DNA of 64,000 nt from contig NZ_JACHKA010000001.1 of the NCBI RefSeq assembly GCF_014203955.1, forward strand, positions 2,759,001 to 2,823,000, written 5' to 3'. Source of the DNA: Sphingobium lignivorans (GTDB lineage Bacteria; Pseudomonadota; Alphaproteobacteria; Sphingomonadales; Sphingomonadaceae). A model generated the notes under the pieces. The model worked only from the letters and a program-made list of their open reading frames with translations, made no database searches and had not been told where the DNA came from. Below are positions 8,669 to 18,233 of the stretch, piece after piece. Position numbers and translations under genes: made by a program. The stretch's first letter is position 1, and each line of letters begins with the position of its first letter.

Positions 8669-9031
8669 TCAGCGGGATACAGTAACACCCGTCATTATGG
8701 TGGGACCGCAGAGATGCTCCACACAGATACCGTCTCGACCACATCCTTCAGCTTCCAAGGTACCAGTCAGCGTCACCCTTTTGCCAACAAGAGATTTAAA
8801 ATCTTCCTTTTGGCTATCTGTTATTAGAATACCCACACACTCTTGATTATTTCTTGAGAAGAGATTGTAGTATCCGTTTCTTTCACGCAGAGTGCCGGAC
8901 AGGATTATCACCTTTCCGTCATTATCTTTACGATGCTCTACCGCTACAACAACATCGTCTTGATGCGTTGCCGCACACGCCATGAGCGAGAACACCATTG
9001 AGGTGATGAACAGCATAGCTCTTACAGCCAT
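8669..9031 (-). CDS. Small lipoprotein, candidate immunity/partner of the upstream Rhs protein
   Basis: This is a 120-aa protein with an N-terminal signal and a lipobox-like LMACA, so it is probably a periplasmic lipoprotein. The mature part has a beta-rich pattern (KVIILSGTLRERNGYYNLF, later VGKRVTLTGTLEAEGC) that could be an OB-like barrel, and two C-terminal Cys. I do not recognise the family. Its start codon overlaps the Rhs stop (TAATG), the arrangement expected for the immunity gene of a polymorphic toxin; the same arrangement recurs at the second Rhs locus. If it is an immunity protein, its export implies that the toxin tip acts in the periplasm. Its coding sequence is more AT-rich than its neighbours. 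Confidence 0.6.
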   Translation of the reverse strand: MAVRAMLFITSMVFSLMACAATHQDDVVVAVEHRKDNDGKVIILSGTLRERNGYYNLFSRNNQECVGILITDSQKEDFKSLVGKRVTLTGTLEAEGCGRDGICVEHLCGPTIMTGVTVSR

Positions 9032-11718
9032 TATCTTGATCCCCTCTGAAGCTGATTCAACTGCCTTCTGATTTCTCGCATCTCTCCCGCAGTGGGATTG
9101 CCTGAGACGACGCGCGCACGGAACTGACCCTGCGATCTTTCTATGACGATCGTGGCTCCGCTGTTGGTGATGTAATTGGGTCGCCCGGAATTAACCTGAA
9201 CGTGATCACCGATGCGGCGATTCTCATATCCAGGAGCAAGGTTGGATCGCGTCCCCAGATCAAGATGCGAATGTCCGACTGCATCAGGATCCCCAATCGG
9301 CGTAGCCCGTCCTTGGGTGGTCTGGGAACCTTCGGAGGTCGTCGTGCTGAGCGGAGTGAAGGTCACAGTTGATCCGTTCTGATCGAACTGAGCAATGTTC
9401 TCGTTCGGCCCCTTGTCATTTGCGATGCTTGGCATGTTCGTGCGGGCAGATTGATCAATCTCGGGAGTGCTGACGACGGTCCGCGTTCCGTCTTTCTTCT
9501 CATTATAATTGGAAGCGTCGACACACGGCCCCGTTAGGCCAGCTTGGGTGTCCTTACCCGCGTCGCTACATCCCTGCATTCCAGTCGGGTCGCGCCCATT
9601 TACCGGATCGTTTGCTACATAGGCATAGAGGTTCATCTGATCGTCATAGCCGACCGGATCGGTCTGGAGGAACCGGCCGAGCGAAGGCGAGTATATGCGC
9701 GCCTTGTAGTGATAGAACCCCAGGTCCGGTAACCAGATCTGACCGGTATACGCAAACCGGCCGTAGGGAAGACGTTGGTTATCGACACTATTGAATGGAA
9801 TACCGAACTCGTCGTAGCTATTGACCGCCAGCGAGTTTCCGGATGCATCGGCAACTGCGACGATCGAGCCCTGATGATTGGAACGCAGGAGGCGCCGTGC
9901 CGCAAGCGACGTGCCCTCGAACCAGAATAATGGCTCGTCTACGCCCGGGCCATGCACATAGCGGCGCTGCAGAACATTCGAGCCATTATACTCCGCGACA
10001 AGGACGTCCCCGTCATAGAGGAACTGTGTGGTCCCAGAGCCTCCACCACTGGTCTGGAACAGCCGGCCGAGAGGATCGTATACCAGTGCCGCTGTTGTTG
10101 CACCCGTTGTCCCACGTATCAACCGGTTCTCATGATCATATGCATAGGCCCAGGTCCCGTCCCCAGTCAGGTTTCCGTTGGCATCGTAGCTGAAGCTTGT
10201 CGGGCCGGCTGTTGTATACTGATTAAGACCATTGGTCGCGTAATTGCGATCTACAGCGACGTGGTTAGTCCACGCGTAGACACCGTTGCTGGTCGTGTGA
10301 CTGAGCACCTGACTTGCCGGATTGTAGCTGGTGAAGCTGTAGTTGATGTCTCTATTCGTATTGGCGAGGTCGTGCGACAGGGATGCCAGCCGGCCGACAC
10401 CGTCGTAGGTATAGGCTGTCGCGACGCCACCGGCCAGACCTGAACGCCGCCCTTCAGCATTGTAAGCAAGCGTGGCGATCTGCGAACTGCCACTTTGGCT
10501 GACCGATGTCATGCGGTCCAGACCATCATAGCCGTATGTAAAATACTGGCCATCCGGAAAGGTCACCCGCGTTCGGTTGCCATGCGCGTCATATTCATGG
10601 GAAAGCGTTCTGCTCACCCCGCCCATGTTGGTCGTACTGCTGGTTAGTCGCCCAAGGCCATCGTAAATGTTCGAAACCCCCTCCCCCGATGCCGCTCCAA
10701 AACGAGCGAAGGTCTGGAGCCCACGAAGATCGTAGCCATAGCAAACGTCGTTACTGTCGCTGGGAAGGCTGTAGCAATTTGCACTTGTCCCGGCATTGGG
10801 GCCGCCGGCGGGATTTGGAACACGCTTCTGGACGACGCGGTTAAACGCATCATAGGAAAAGGTCAGTGTAGAGGCATCGCGTTTGCGGTGGCTGATTCGA
10901 TTGCCCTTCGCGTCGTAGGCATATTCCTCATAGTCGGCACTATTGACCGCACCGGCTGTTGCCAGAGCCGTGGCTTGCGTCGCGGGGTTGTATGCGGCGG
11001 GCTTAGCTGTGCCTGGAAACGTCCAGCGCACCTGCCTGTCAAATCCATCATAACCTAGACTTGCACGGTTGCCACTGGCGTCGATGACAAACTGCCGCTT
11101 GCCGTTCAGCGTGTAGCTATACGTCGCATAAGCATGCTCCAATGTCGTGCCGACCGCCTTGCGAATCTGCACAAGCTGACCAGCCGCATCATAAACGTTG
11201 CGCGTAATACGATCCGGCCCCTGCGCGCCTTCTGGGCCCAGAGCACAAGCATTACTGCCAGCAGCTGGAATGGAAGCGAGGTTCATTCGCACAGCGGTAC
11301 ATTGCAGGCGATTCAAGGCATCGTAGCTCATTTGCGTGACACCTTGCACCGCGCTGGTACCGGCAAACGTGCGGCTCTCGATAATCTGGCCACTGTCGTT
11401 GTAGCTGTTCTCTATAATCTGGTGGACGGTAAATCCGACCCAGTCTTTCGGAAGAATCTCGTGGGATTGCCAGGTGGCCAGCCTCCCCTCCTCACGCTTC
11501 GCCAGTTGCCCCCGAACATTGTAGGTAAGTCGAGTGGCAAGGAAGGGCCCGGCTACACCCGCAGGGCTGGGGCGGATATCGCCGACCGGACGTCGCGACG
11601 CATCCCATCGTTGGCCGGACGTATAAGCTGAAGGACTGGTTTGCGCCGCCAGGGGCGTCGAAACCACCCCTGAAGCTGCAGTCAGAACTGCCAGGACCCA
11701 CCGAGTTGCGTGGCGCAT
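9031..11718 (-). CDS. Exported Rhs/YD-repeat protein with variable C-terminal domain
   Basis: This is an 895-aa protein. It has its own signal peptide ([16 protein letters not shown], ending near LAAQT) and many YD repeats (YDALNRL, YDAAGQL, YDGLGRL and others). The conserved Rhs core boundary reads [19 protein letters not shown] and then [10 protein letters not shown]. After this boundary there is a unique tip of about 170 residues, Ser/Thr-rich and then GHSHLDLG and [17 protein letters not shown]. The HxH plus downstream Asp suggests a JAB/DUF4329-like metallo-domain, which is tentative. The start at 11718 is chosen for the signal peptide and the GGGGACTTTGAC leader; ATG 11733 is an alternative. 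The preceding Rhs gene ends 21 bp upstream, and a small lipoprotein gene overlaps the stop. No PAAR or VgrG-linked domain is present. Confidence 0.85.
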   Translation of the reverse strand: MRHATRWVLAVLTAASGVVSTPLAAQTSPSAYTSGQRWDASRRPVGDIRPSPAGVAGPFLATRLTYNVRGQLAKREEGRLATWQSHEILPKDWVGFTVHQIIENSYNDSGQIIESRTFAGTSAVQGVTQMSYDALNRLQCTAVRMNLASIPAAGSNACALGPEGAQGPDRITRNVYDAAGQLVQIRKAVGTTLEHAYATYSYTLNGKRQFVIDASGNRASLGYDGFDRQVRWTFPGTAKPAAYNPATQATALATAGAVNSADYEEYAYDAKGNRISHRKRDASTLTFSYDAFNRVVQKRVPNPAGGPNAGTSANCYSLPSDSNDVCYGYDLRGLQTFARFGAASGEGVSNIYDGLGRLTSSTTNMGGVSRTLSHEYDAHGNRTRVTFPDGQYFTYGYDGLDRMTSVSQSGSSQIATLAYNAEGRRSGLAGGVATAYTYDGVGRLASLSHDLANTNRDINYSFTSYNPASQVLSHTTSNGVYAWTNHVAVDRNYATNGLNQYTTAGPTSFSYDANGNLTGDGTWAYAYDHENRLIRGTTGATTAALVYDPLGRLFQTSGGGSGTTQFLYDGDVLVAEYNGSNVLQRRYVHGPGVDEPLFWFEGTSLAARRLLRSNHQGSIVAVADASGNSLAVNSYDEFGIPFNSVDNQRLPYGRFAYTGQIWLPDLGFYHYKARIYSPSLGRFLQTDPVGYDDQMNLYAYVANDPVNGRDPTGMQGCSDAGKDTQAGLTGPCVDASNYNEKKDGTRTVVSTPEIDQSARTNMPSIANDKGPNENIAQFDQNGSTVTFTPLSTTTSEGSQTTQGRATPIGDPDAVGHSHLDLGTRSNLAPGYENRRIGDHVQVNSGRPNYITNSGATIVIERSQGQFRARVVSGNPTAGEMREIRRQLNQLQRGSR

Positions 11719-11739
11719 GTCAAAGTCCCCCATGTCTCG

Positions 11740-13527
11740 TTACGGACAAGCCGTGAGGCCAGCACGCGCCCCTGTTTCGGATATCTTGTTTCCGTAGATG
11801 TCGTACCCGAAGCAGTTTCGGGTCGTGATGCCATTTGCTGTAGTCACAAGAGCCTTGAGCAACAGATTATTTGGTCCAGCGTTTGAGCCGTACTCGTAAC
11901 TTGTGATCACTTCGTCGGACGCCCCACCGGCACACGCATTTCCAACGGTCGCAGTCGCCATACAGGTACGTTCTTCGGTTTTCACCCAAACTGGGGTAGC
12001 CGCCTGGACATAAGCGCCAGTTGAATTCTTGAACCAGGCATAACGCTGCGCATAGGCAAAGCGTGTAACTGGCTGGATGCCGTTCACTGCCGGCCCCGTC
12101 TCTGTCAGCACGCCTCCATGGGCCGAACTGTAAGTAAACGAAGTAACATTTCCTCTTGGGTCTGTAATAGTAAGTGGTTTGTTACATGTAAAGTATGCCG
12201 CAGGCAGAGAGCAATCCGTAGGGTAAGTTCTATTCTCCGCAACGGGGGCAAGACCAGACCCGGGCTTTGGATATGCTGTTTGATTGACAAGATATCCGCC
12301 AGGTCGATTTGTGAATATCGAATAGTTACCCTCCGGATGAACGGCCTTTGTCAAATATTTCGTCCACGCAAAATATTCGAACTCAGAAACTCTTAAAAGA
12401 GGATCAGTCCATTTAATAACACCATTCCCAGGATATTTTGCGACATAGACATTCGTTGCCGACAATGGCCCTGATGCAGTGACCGTCCAATGCTGCAAGG
12501 CACTGTTATTACTATAAGTGTAATTCGTCGTGACCCCATTTAATGTCGCGGACGTCACACGAAATGGCGACCCGCCCATACACCAGGACGGACCCGGGTG
12601 ACATGGATTAATTATGTATGTCTGAGTGTACAGAATGTTGTCGGCCGCGTAGCCCGGCTCCTTTATCCTCATCCCTAAATTGGGAGCTGAATAACTGCTA
12701 TATTTAGCCTCCCCTTCGTTGTTTGTCGCCGTTACGGTATTCACATTTCCCGACCCCGGCAATCCTGCCGAAGTGTAGGTATAATTAACTTCCGGCCACT
12801 GCATTGATAACGTGCAACCGTCCGCTAGAGGATCACAATATTCGTATGCATTATTAATAGCTATTGCCTTTGTTCTCTGCCGCCAAAGCCCGGAGTTAGA
12901 AAAATCTCCGTTCATAGCATTCGTCGCATACTGGAACTTAATCTGATATCCCGTATTTGACGTAACGGACTGAATCCTTAAATAATTAATTGTCGGACTT
13001 TGAACGGACTTGTAGTGAAAAATCCACTGAACTCCATTGGGATAAGTTACTTTATCAGCAGCATAAAATGCGGAAAAAAAAGCATCCTGCCATTGCTCAA
13101 TTATGACAACTGGATACGTAATTAACGTTCCATCATTAAGTTTGTACCCTCCGCCAGATCCATAGGGCCCCACCTCATTTCCACTTGCGCTCTCATCTGG
13201 AAATTGGTCACTGTTATTCCCAAGCTGAGCCGAAAAACTGTAGACAGTTCCAAGTAAATTATCTATATTCACTGAGTACAGATTGGAATAATTGTCGCGA
13301 AGCGTGCCCCCACTATAAATTCGGTCGAGCTGTAGCCCCATATTTCCTTCCGGCCCGATCGAAAGCTCCCTTCGTGAGTACACGATGTTTCCGGAGGGCA
13401 GATCCACGCCATTTACGTCTACCTGAGGCTGCTTGGGGGGCGGAGCCAAGCCAATGGTTTGCGCCAAACCTCCAACTGCAGGCAGGAGGACAGTTGCTAA
13501 ACCTAAAAGAATGATCCAATTTTTCAT
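11740..13527 (-). CDS. Exported N-terminal Rhs-shell protein
   Basis: This is a 595-aa secreted protein (signal MKNWIILLGLATVLLP). After the signal comes a conserved entry motif (QPQVDVNGVDLPSGNIVYSR) that also opens the fused Rhs of the second locus. Beta-rich DUF6531-like or YD-type sequence follows, ending in VTSFTYSSAHGGVLTE and NCFGYDIYGNKISETGA. It corresponds to the N-terminal third of the large Rhs at 29-33 kb, but here it stops and a second polypeptide with a fresh signal peptide begins. ATG 13527 fits a GAGAGGAT ribosome-binding site; 13536 and 13548 are alternatives. The gene is notably AT-rich between about 12.3 and 13.3 kb, unlike the flanking DNA, which points to transfer. It probably assembles with the downstream Rhs chain. 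Confidence 0.8.
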   Translation of the reverse strand: MKNWIILLGLATVLLPAVGGLAQTIGLAPPPKQPQVDVNGVDLPSGNIVYSRRELSIGPEGNMGLQLDRIYSGGTLRDNYSNLYSVNIDNLLGTVYSFSAQLGNNSDQFPDESASGNEVGPYGSGGGYKLNDGTLITYPVVIIEQWQDAFFSAFYAADKVTYPNGVQWIFHYKSVQSPTINYLRIQSVTSNTGYQIKFQYATNAMNGDFSNSGLWRQRTKAIAINNAYEYCDPLADGCTLSMQWPEVNYTYTSAGLPGSGNVNTVTATNNEGEAKYSSYSAPNLGMRIKEPGYAADNILYTQTYIINPCHPGPSWCMGGSPFRVTSATLNGVTTNYTYSNNSALQHWTVTASGPLSATNVYVAKYPGNGVIKWTDPLLRVSEFEYFAWTKYLTKAVHPEGNYSIFTNRPGGYLVNQTAYPKPGSGLAPVAENRTYPTDCSLPAAYFTCNKPLTITDPRGNVTSFTYSSAHGGVLTETGPAVNGIQPVTRFAYAQRYAWFKNSTGAYVQAATPVWVKTEERTCMATATVGNACAGGASDEVITSYEYGSNAGPNNLLLKALVTTANGITTRNCFGYDIYGNKISETGARAGLTACP

Positions 13528-13639
13528 ACAGAACATATCCTCTCCCACGCTGCGCCCAAAAAGCCGACGAAGATCGGGGAACGCACCGGAGAATTATCAA
13601 ATGCAAAGAATAGCCGATATGTTCGGCGACCGCAGCTCA

Positions 13640-13978
13640 TCATAGAAGATGGATATGCTCAATCACGCATCCATTATTCCTGCCAAAGAGCCGAACCTTT
13701 CTGTTCGCAGCCCTTGCCGCCATGAGCCCGGCCATTACCGACTGGATATTGATGTTCCGCGAGGCTGTGTCACTGCCCCTGATTTCCCAGCGCAACCACT
13801 GCCCGACTGCGCATGATCCACCTGCATTACTCACCATGAAGGGCAACTCGCTGGGCATATAGCTGCCTTCTATCGTTGTGACGTAGGTCTCGATCGACCA
13901 GTCGTAAGCCATGGACGGTGAGGCAGACAGAAAAAGGCCGGCACATGATAGCGATTTCCAAATCCTATTCACACGCAT
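13640..13978 (-). CDS. Small secreted Cys-pair protein (paralogue family)
   Basis: This 112-aa protein has a signal peptide ending near SPSMA. The mature protein starts YDWSIETYVTTIEGSY and has a core of CAVGQWLRWEIRG, then SRNIN and GRNNGCVIEHIHLL. Its two mature Cys are positioned as in the neighbouring gene at 14066, with which it is clearly paralogous. A more distant resemblance exists to the secreted proteins at 15.3, 37.1 and 37.7 kb (Cys, then RW, an acidic residue, a helix, a basic strand and Cys). The leader has TTGGGGGTATTGT before ATG. It sits in the Rhs operon between a YD-repeat mini-protein and the Rhs shell gene. The function is unknown. Confidence 0.7.
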   Translation of the reverse strand: MRVNRIWKSLSCAGLFLSASPSMAYDWSIETYVTTIEGSYMPSELPFMVSNAGGSCAVGQWLRWEIRGSDTASRNINIQSVMAGLMAARAANRKVRLFGRNNGCVIEHIHLL

Positions 13979-14065
13979 ACAATACCCCCAAGAAATCGTT
14001 CGCTGTCAATTTGGCTAAAATTAAACTGCCGCAAGGTTCTCCTGTTTCAGCGATCCCAACACAGC

Positions 14066-14398
14066 TCAAAGGGCGTGAATGAACTCGATGGAACAGTTTG
14101 TATTGTTGCCGTGCAAACGCATCCTGATTCGGGAGAACTGCGAGGTCAGAAGAGCCGAAAAGACCGCCTGAAAATTCGCCTGCCTGGCATCTGTGTCAAC
14201 ACCTGTCGCTTCCCAGCGCAGCAGGCTGCCAGCTGGACAACTGCCAGCGCCGACATCAACTGTAAACAGGATCCGGACAGGTGCATAGCTCGGCTCGACC
14301 ATCGTGACGGCACCCTCGACAGTCCAGTCGAAAGCGCTCGCCGGCGTGGTGACCGCCAGACATACCGCGGCTGCCAATGCCGGTTTCATGAATCCCAT
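14066..14398 (-). CDS. Small secreted Cys-pair protein (paralogue family)
   Basis: This 110-aa protein has a clear signal peptide (MKPALAAAVCLAVTTPASA) and mature start FDWTVEGAVTMVEPSY. The core reads CPAGSLLRWEATG, then ARQANFQAVFSALL and HGNNTNCSIEFIHAL. It is a close paralogue of the gene at 13640, sharing the FDW/YDW start, the LRWE motif, the NN-Cys motif and the IEFIH/IEHIH end. Translation may start at 14398 or at the Met at 14389; GGGGGAGG lies just upstream. It lies in the same minus-strand operon as the first Rhs locus. I recognise no family; a partner, adaptor or immunity role for the Rhs complex is only a guess. Confidence 0.7.
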   Translation of the reverse strand: MGFMKPALAAAVCLAVTTPASAFDWTVEGAVTMVEPSYAPVRILFTVDVGAGSCPAGSLLRWEATGVDTDARQANFQAVFSALLTSQFSRIRMRLHGNNTNCSIEFIHAL

Positions 14399-14480
14399 TG
14401 CCTCCCCCTTCGAAGAAAGTCTTCGTTAATGCCGCCTGCCTCTCCACCTGAGGGGCGGCACGGCCGCTCCTGGGACCTGC

Positions 14481-14735
14481 TCAATTAAGAGGAATGATTG
14501 TAAATCCGTTCAGCGGCAGGACCATAACCCGGACTGGGGCGTCAACAGTGACATTCGTCCGGTTGTCAGCCGCATCGTAGCTGTAGGTGCTCGTCGCTCC
14601 GTCAGCAGGACCACCCTCCTGCTTCACCTCAATGAGCCGGCCGCGGGCATCATATTTGTATTTCGTAGTTTCCGCTGCAGGCGAAGAGCTGGCCCAAAGA
14701 AGACCGAGAACTGGCAACCATTGGATCGATTTCAT
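14481..14735 (-). CDS. Short secreted YD-repeat protein
   Basis: This 84-aa protein has a signal peptide (MKSIQWLPVLGLLWASSSPAA) and two YD repeats (YKYDARGRLIEVKQ and YSYDAADNRTNVTVD), then a hydrophobic tail. The start 14735 follows a CGGGGGCTGACA leader. It is the first gene of the Rhs operon. A counterpart with the same FSYDALGRLASAQ start lies at the head of the second Rhs locus (33358-33897). The repeated presence of a one- or two-repeat mini-protein upstream of both Rhs genes suggests a functional part of the system, for example a cap or nucleus for the Rhs shell. That idea is inference. Confidence 0.7.
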   Translation of the reverse strand: MKSIQWLPVLGLLWASSSPAAETTKYKYDARGRLIEVKQEGGPADGATSTYSYDAADNRTNVTVDAPVRVMVLPLNGFTIIPLN

Positions 14736-14765
14736 TGTCAGCCCCCGCCGCTCGCCTGCGTGCAA

Positions 14766-15291
14766 TCACGCAGGGACAGATAAGCCTATTTTACTTCGCA
14801 TCGCAACAGCTCATTAAATAGTATTGGAACCTCCACTTCATGCAGGCAAGCCGCAGCGTCTGAAGATATGCACATCCGAGTCCTGTTTGCGGAAGGAGGC
14901 ATCACGGCCGGCCTGACGGTAGTATGCCTGAACCGCCCTGCGGATCTATCGCCCCCGCCGCAGGAGGCCGCCTGCGCCAGAGCGGGTGGCCAAGCCCTTT
15001 CTCGATCGATCATGTCAGTGCCTTTTCGTCCGCAGTGGCCAGCCACCCCAGGCCTGCGGCAGCCCATCGCGTGAGGCCTGGAGAATGTGACGCCTCGCGG
15101 AAAGAGCGGCCTCACCCTGAACGCCGACGGCGCTCGTGCAACGCCAACAGCTCATAGAAGCTCCTCGCTGCGTCCACAGAGCAATCGAGGCAACGCAACT
15201 CATAATTTTTGAAAAGCTTTCGCCAGCCGGTGACTTGACGCCAGAAAAAGAACGACCGAGGGTACATCCGATGTTAGCGGGGGATAAAACT
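14766..15291. other. Intergenic region between divergent operons
   Basis: I see no convincing gene. The left part should hold the promoter of the minus-strand Rhs operon (AT-rich at 14785-14825). The right part leads into the secreted protein at 15292. Open frames inside have no recognisable motif. Confidence 0.4.
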
Positions 15292-15660
15292 ATGCTTTTT
15301 GATGTCAGAGGATTGGGGACAAGACTGTTTGCCATATTGGGTTTCGCGATGTTGACCCCATGGTCAGAGGCCCACTCTGGCACCCTGAATAACGCAAAGG
15401 TTCTGGAACTGGTACCCTCTTCACAAGGCTTCAGTTTTGTCACCACAGGAGGCACCAGACAATCGACACCTCAGTGCGCGAGCGGGAACCCCGTCGGCTG
15501 GGCTGTCGACAACAGCACTCCCCAAGGCCAGGCCATCGCAGCTTCTATTATTACTGCATTCTCAACCGGAAAAAATATTTACATCTCCGGAACAGGAAGT
15601 TGCCCTGTCTGGAACAGCACAAGTGAGCAGGTTTTTTTCGTAGCAGTCAAGAATCCATAA
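15292..15660 (+). CDS. Small secreted Cys-pair protein (paralogue family)
   Basis: This 122-aa protein has a signal peptide ending near PWSEA. The mature chain holds CASGNPVGWAVDNSTPQG, a helix (AIAASIITAFSTGK), a strand (NIYISGTGSC) and PVWNSTSEQVFFV. The same order appears in the proteins at 37.1 and 37.7 kb: Cys, W-A-[IV]-D, STxxG, a helix, basic then hydrophobic residues, GTGxC, then W. The start at 15292 follows a CGGGGGATAAAACT leader. It points away from the Rhs operon. I do not recognise a named family; the paired Cys and export suggest a small disulphide-stabilised periplasmic or secreted protein. Confidence 0.75.
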   Translation: MLFDVRGLGTRLFAILGFAMLTPWSEAHSGTLNNAKVLELVPSSQGFSFVTTGGTRQSTPQCASGNPVGWAVDNSTPQGQAIAASIITAFSTGKNIYISGTGSCPVWNSTSEQVFFVAVKNP

Positions 15661-15889
15661 CATTCAATTGAGAATGGTTTTTGATACTTATCTGATTACT
15701 GAGGACATTCATGGAAATCTGCCTATCGATGAGAAGTTGCAGTAGGTTAGATTTGGCCCAAACCAGTCAAAATACTGACCCACTTCTTTCCCGCCCGAAC
15801 CTCGCCCGGGAGAAGGCCGGCCTCAGGATAGCAGTGATCAATGGGAATGTTCCAAATGATGTCGGCCTTCTCACGGAAATCGCCCCATG

Positions 15890-16330
15890 TGCCGCTATGA
15901 TCTGACCGACTTCGAGGGTCGCGTGTTCGAGCCGCTGTGCCCTGCAAGCCAAGAAGTGTGACGCGCGTCGATAGACCGGCGCGTACTGAACGGCGTCTTC
16001 TGGGTGCAGCGACCGGGAGCGCCATGACGCAACCTGCCCGAACGCCACGGCCCGCGCACCACCTGCTACAACCACTTCGTGCGGTGGCGAAACGCAGGCG
16101 CACGGGACCGGTTTATGGACGCCATCACTGCCGGGTTCGACGGCGACATCCAAATGATCGACAGCGCCGCCGTCCGGGCGCATCAGCAGGCCGCGACTGC
16201 AACAAGGGGAGACAGATTATGCCTCGCCCGCTCACGCGGCGGGTGATCAAAAAGCACTTGGTTGTCCACGCGCGAGGTCACCGACAAGCCACAGGCGATG
16301 GCACCGCCTGGCTACCCTCTTTATGTTGAT
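15890..16330 (+). pseudogene. IS5-family (IS427-type) transposase remnant
   Basis: Reading across frames gives MCRYDLTDFEGRVFEPLCP, then RRVLNGVFWVQRPGAP, RNLPERHGPRTTCYNHFV, GFDGDIQMIDSAAVRAHQQ and AATATRGD. This is the OrfA half and the start of the catalytic half of an IS5/IS427 transposase. Stops and frameshifts interrupt it in several places. It is a decayed relic with no complete ends recognised. Confidence 0.75.
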
Positions 16331-16479
16331 CCCGTGGCGCTTGGCCAGAACCCTCGGGGTCTCTTGACTATCTTCTGTTGCTCGACGGGCTGCCGCTGTC
16401 TCCGTGCAGAACCTGACCCATAGTGCCCCCTTCCATTCCTGCAGGGACAAATGCGCCATCAAACTGCGTGACCAGACAT

Positions 16480-16812
16480 CTAGCGCTCCACCGACGCGGC
16501 AGTGAGCTTGCCTACTCCATCGGTATCGCAGGAATCCAGCCAGACGGTGACCGTTTTGTCTGAAGCAAATGCGGTCATGAGCGTGGACGCTATGACGGCA
16601 TAGTTCGCGGCCGTCAAAACGATCCGGACGGCGTCATTGCGCGAACACCTCATCGGACTCGAGATCGGCTGATCCGTGATGAGGTCCACAGCATGCTCGC
16701 GCGGAAATAACTTCGCAATCTTGAATGGAGTCGCGAGACCCGGCTCCGCCTCTGCAGAACCCACAGAACATATCAGAGAAATGGTCAGAAGCGCGGTTCT
16801 ACGTTTTTTCAT
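16480..16812 (-). CDS. Small secreted protein, divergent member of the Cys-pair family
   Basis: This 110-aa protein has a signal peptide (MKKRRTALLTISLICSVGSAEA). The mature part has MRCSRNDAVRIVL, then a helix ASTLMTAFASDK, a strand TVTVWLDSCD and a short tail. The Cys, helix with an A-F-[AS] end, K[TN] strand and second Cys recur in the same order as in the proteins at 15.3 and 37 kb, but the RWA-D motif is lost. The start 16812 follows TTGGGGGATGAT. The gene lies among IS remnants and could be on the way to decay. The function is unknown. Confidence 0.6.
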   Translation of the reverse strand: MKKRRTALLTISLICSVGSAEAEPGLATPFKIAKLFPREHAVDLITDQPISSPMRCSRNDAVRIVLTAANYAVIASTLMTAFASDKTVTVWLDSCDTDGVGKLTAASVER

Positions 16813-16929
16813 ATCATCCCCCAATTCGATCAAAAGAATGCGCGACCGTGAAGAGCCGGTACAAGTCAAACGCAACGGCAGCAAGAATTTCCCGTAGCCG
16901 AGACTTCCGGTCTTCAACGACGAAATATC

Positions 16930-17202
16930 TCATGGTTTCAGCGTCCCTCCCAGTATCGCATGCGCCTGCATCTTGCACGGATAGCGCTTCCGAAAACTGT
17001 ATGCCTTCAGGAGCGTGACCGCGACAGCTTGATCGCTCGGTGTTGAGGTACCGATGACCCAACACTGCAATCGCGTAGATGAAGGCGGACGAGCGACGAG
17101 CCCCTGTCCTGCCACCAGATTGGCATTTTTCTGTTCCCTTTGCGCGGGATGCGTGACTGGCTTCACCGAACTTCGCTTCACGGGAAGCCGGAGCATTTTC
17201 AT
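16930..17202 (-). pseudogene. Decayed copy of the small Cys-pair protein family
   Basis: The readable segment LQCWVIGTSTPSDQAVAV, then TLLKAYSFRKRYPCK, aligns by eye with the core of the protein at 37707 (LNRWAVDTSTDAGKAMVAI, then ILSAYSMRKKVVI). No signal peptide is present, the N-terminal sequence is unrelated, and the strand after the helix is disrupted. The end abuts the IS630 remnant. I read this as a broken family member, not an active gene. Confidence 0.5.
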
Positions 17203-18160
17203 TTTGAGGGTTGATAGCCGGCAGCCTGGAAGAGGTTAGCGCGATTAGCTGGAAGAAATCGATCGAGCATGCTGCCGATGCGCTCGATCAGGGCATCGAC
17301 GGTTCGTGCGGCTTTTTGCCTCAGCAACGCCTTTAGCTTCGCGAACGTCATCTCCATCGGGTTCATGCGGGCTGTAGGGCAGCGGGAGAAGAGCTGGGTG
17401 CGACGGTCTGCGATCTCCTCGCGGATGCCGGCGACCCCGGGGCGAGCAGGTGGTCGAGCTCCACGACGTCGCGGGGCTTGAGCGGGGGGCCAGGACGTCG
17501 CGGACGTAGGTGCGGAAGGCATCGCCATCCATCGCGCCATCGGGCACCGCGGCGCGGTCATGTCGCTCAGCCTCGTCCGGCGATGAAGGTCATGTTTCTG
17601 CAAGGCCCGAACGGCACGCTGTCGTGGCACTGCCTGCCGACCGCCCCTCAGCCGTGCAGCCGCCCATCCTCGTGTCGACGCCCATGCCGTTGAGGAAGAT
17701 GAGCCTCTCAGAATCGATGAACGTTTGCGCCGCTCTCCACAGCTTTCACTTCCCGGTGCCGTCGCGCAATCGTGCTCGGCTGCGCGCAGGACTATTCTTG
17801 AATGCGGACGGCACCAAGGCGATGCAGCCCGTTCCAGGTCGATCCGGTGCTGCGCTGCACAGCATGCTCGCCAGCAGCAAGCCCTATGCCTGCGCCAGCG
17901 TGATTCCTGATTGCGAGTGCATGGGCAATGCAAGTGATTGCTCCTGCTCGCCGGAGAGCTGACCCGGACCATGGCCGCGATCAGGGTTGATCCCGGCGTC
18001 GCCGGTCCAATACCGCCGCATCAGCGCCCTGCTGATGTACACGATGCTCACTGCAGACGTCCCCGCCATCGCGGGCCCCGATCCCGCCGTCCAGCGCACC
18101 AAGCACCCGATCGCGCAACTCCAGCGAGAAGCTTTGCCCAGATCGCCAACTCATCGCCGC
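17199..18160 (-). pseudogene. IS630-family transposase remnant
   Basis: Pieces in different frames cover most of an IS630 transposase: YISRALMRRYWTGDAGINP near the start, then DSERLIFLNGMGVDTRMGG (catalytic region) and GAMDGDAFRTYVRDVLAP. The C-terminal block MNPMEMTFAKLKALLRQKA, then ARTVDALIERIGSM, follows. Several frameshifts and stops separate them. It fills the gap between the secreted-protein relic and the type IV secretion operon. Confidence 0.8.
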
Positions 18161-18233
18161 CTCCTTCGTGACGGCATCCGATGAATCACACGATCACGAA
18201 TCCCCCAGCGCTTCCGCTCAACATGAGGATGCT

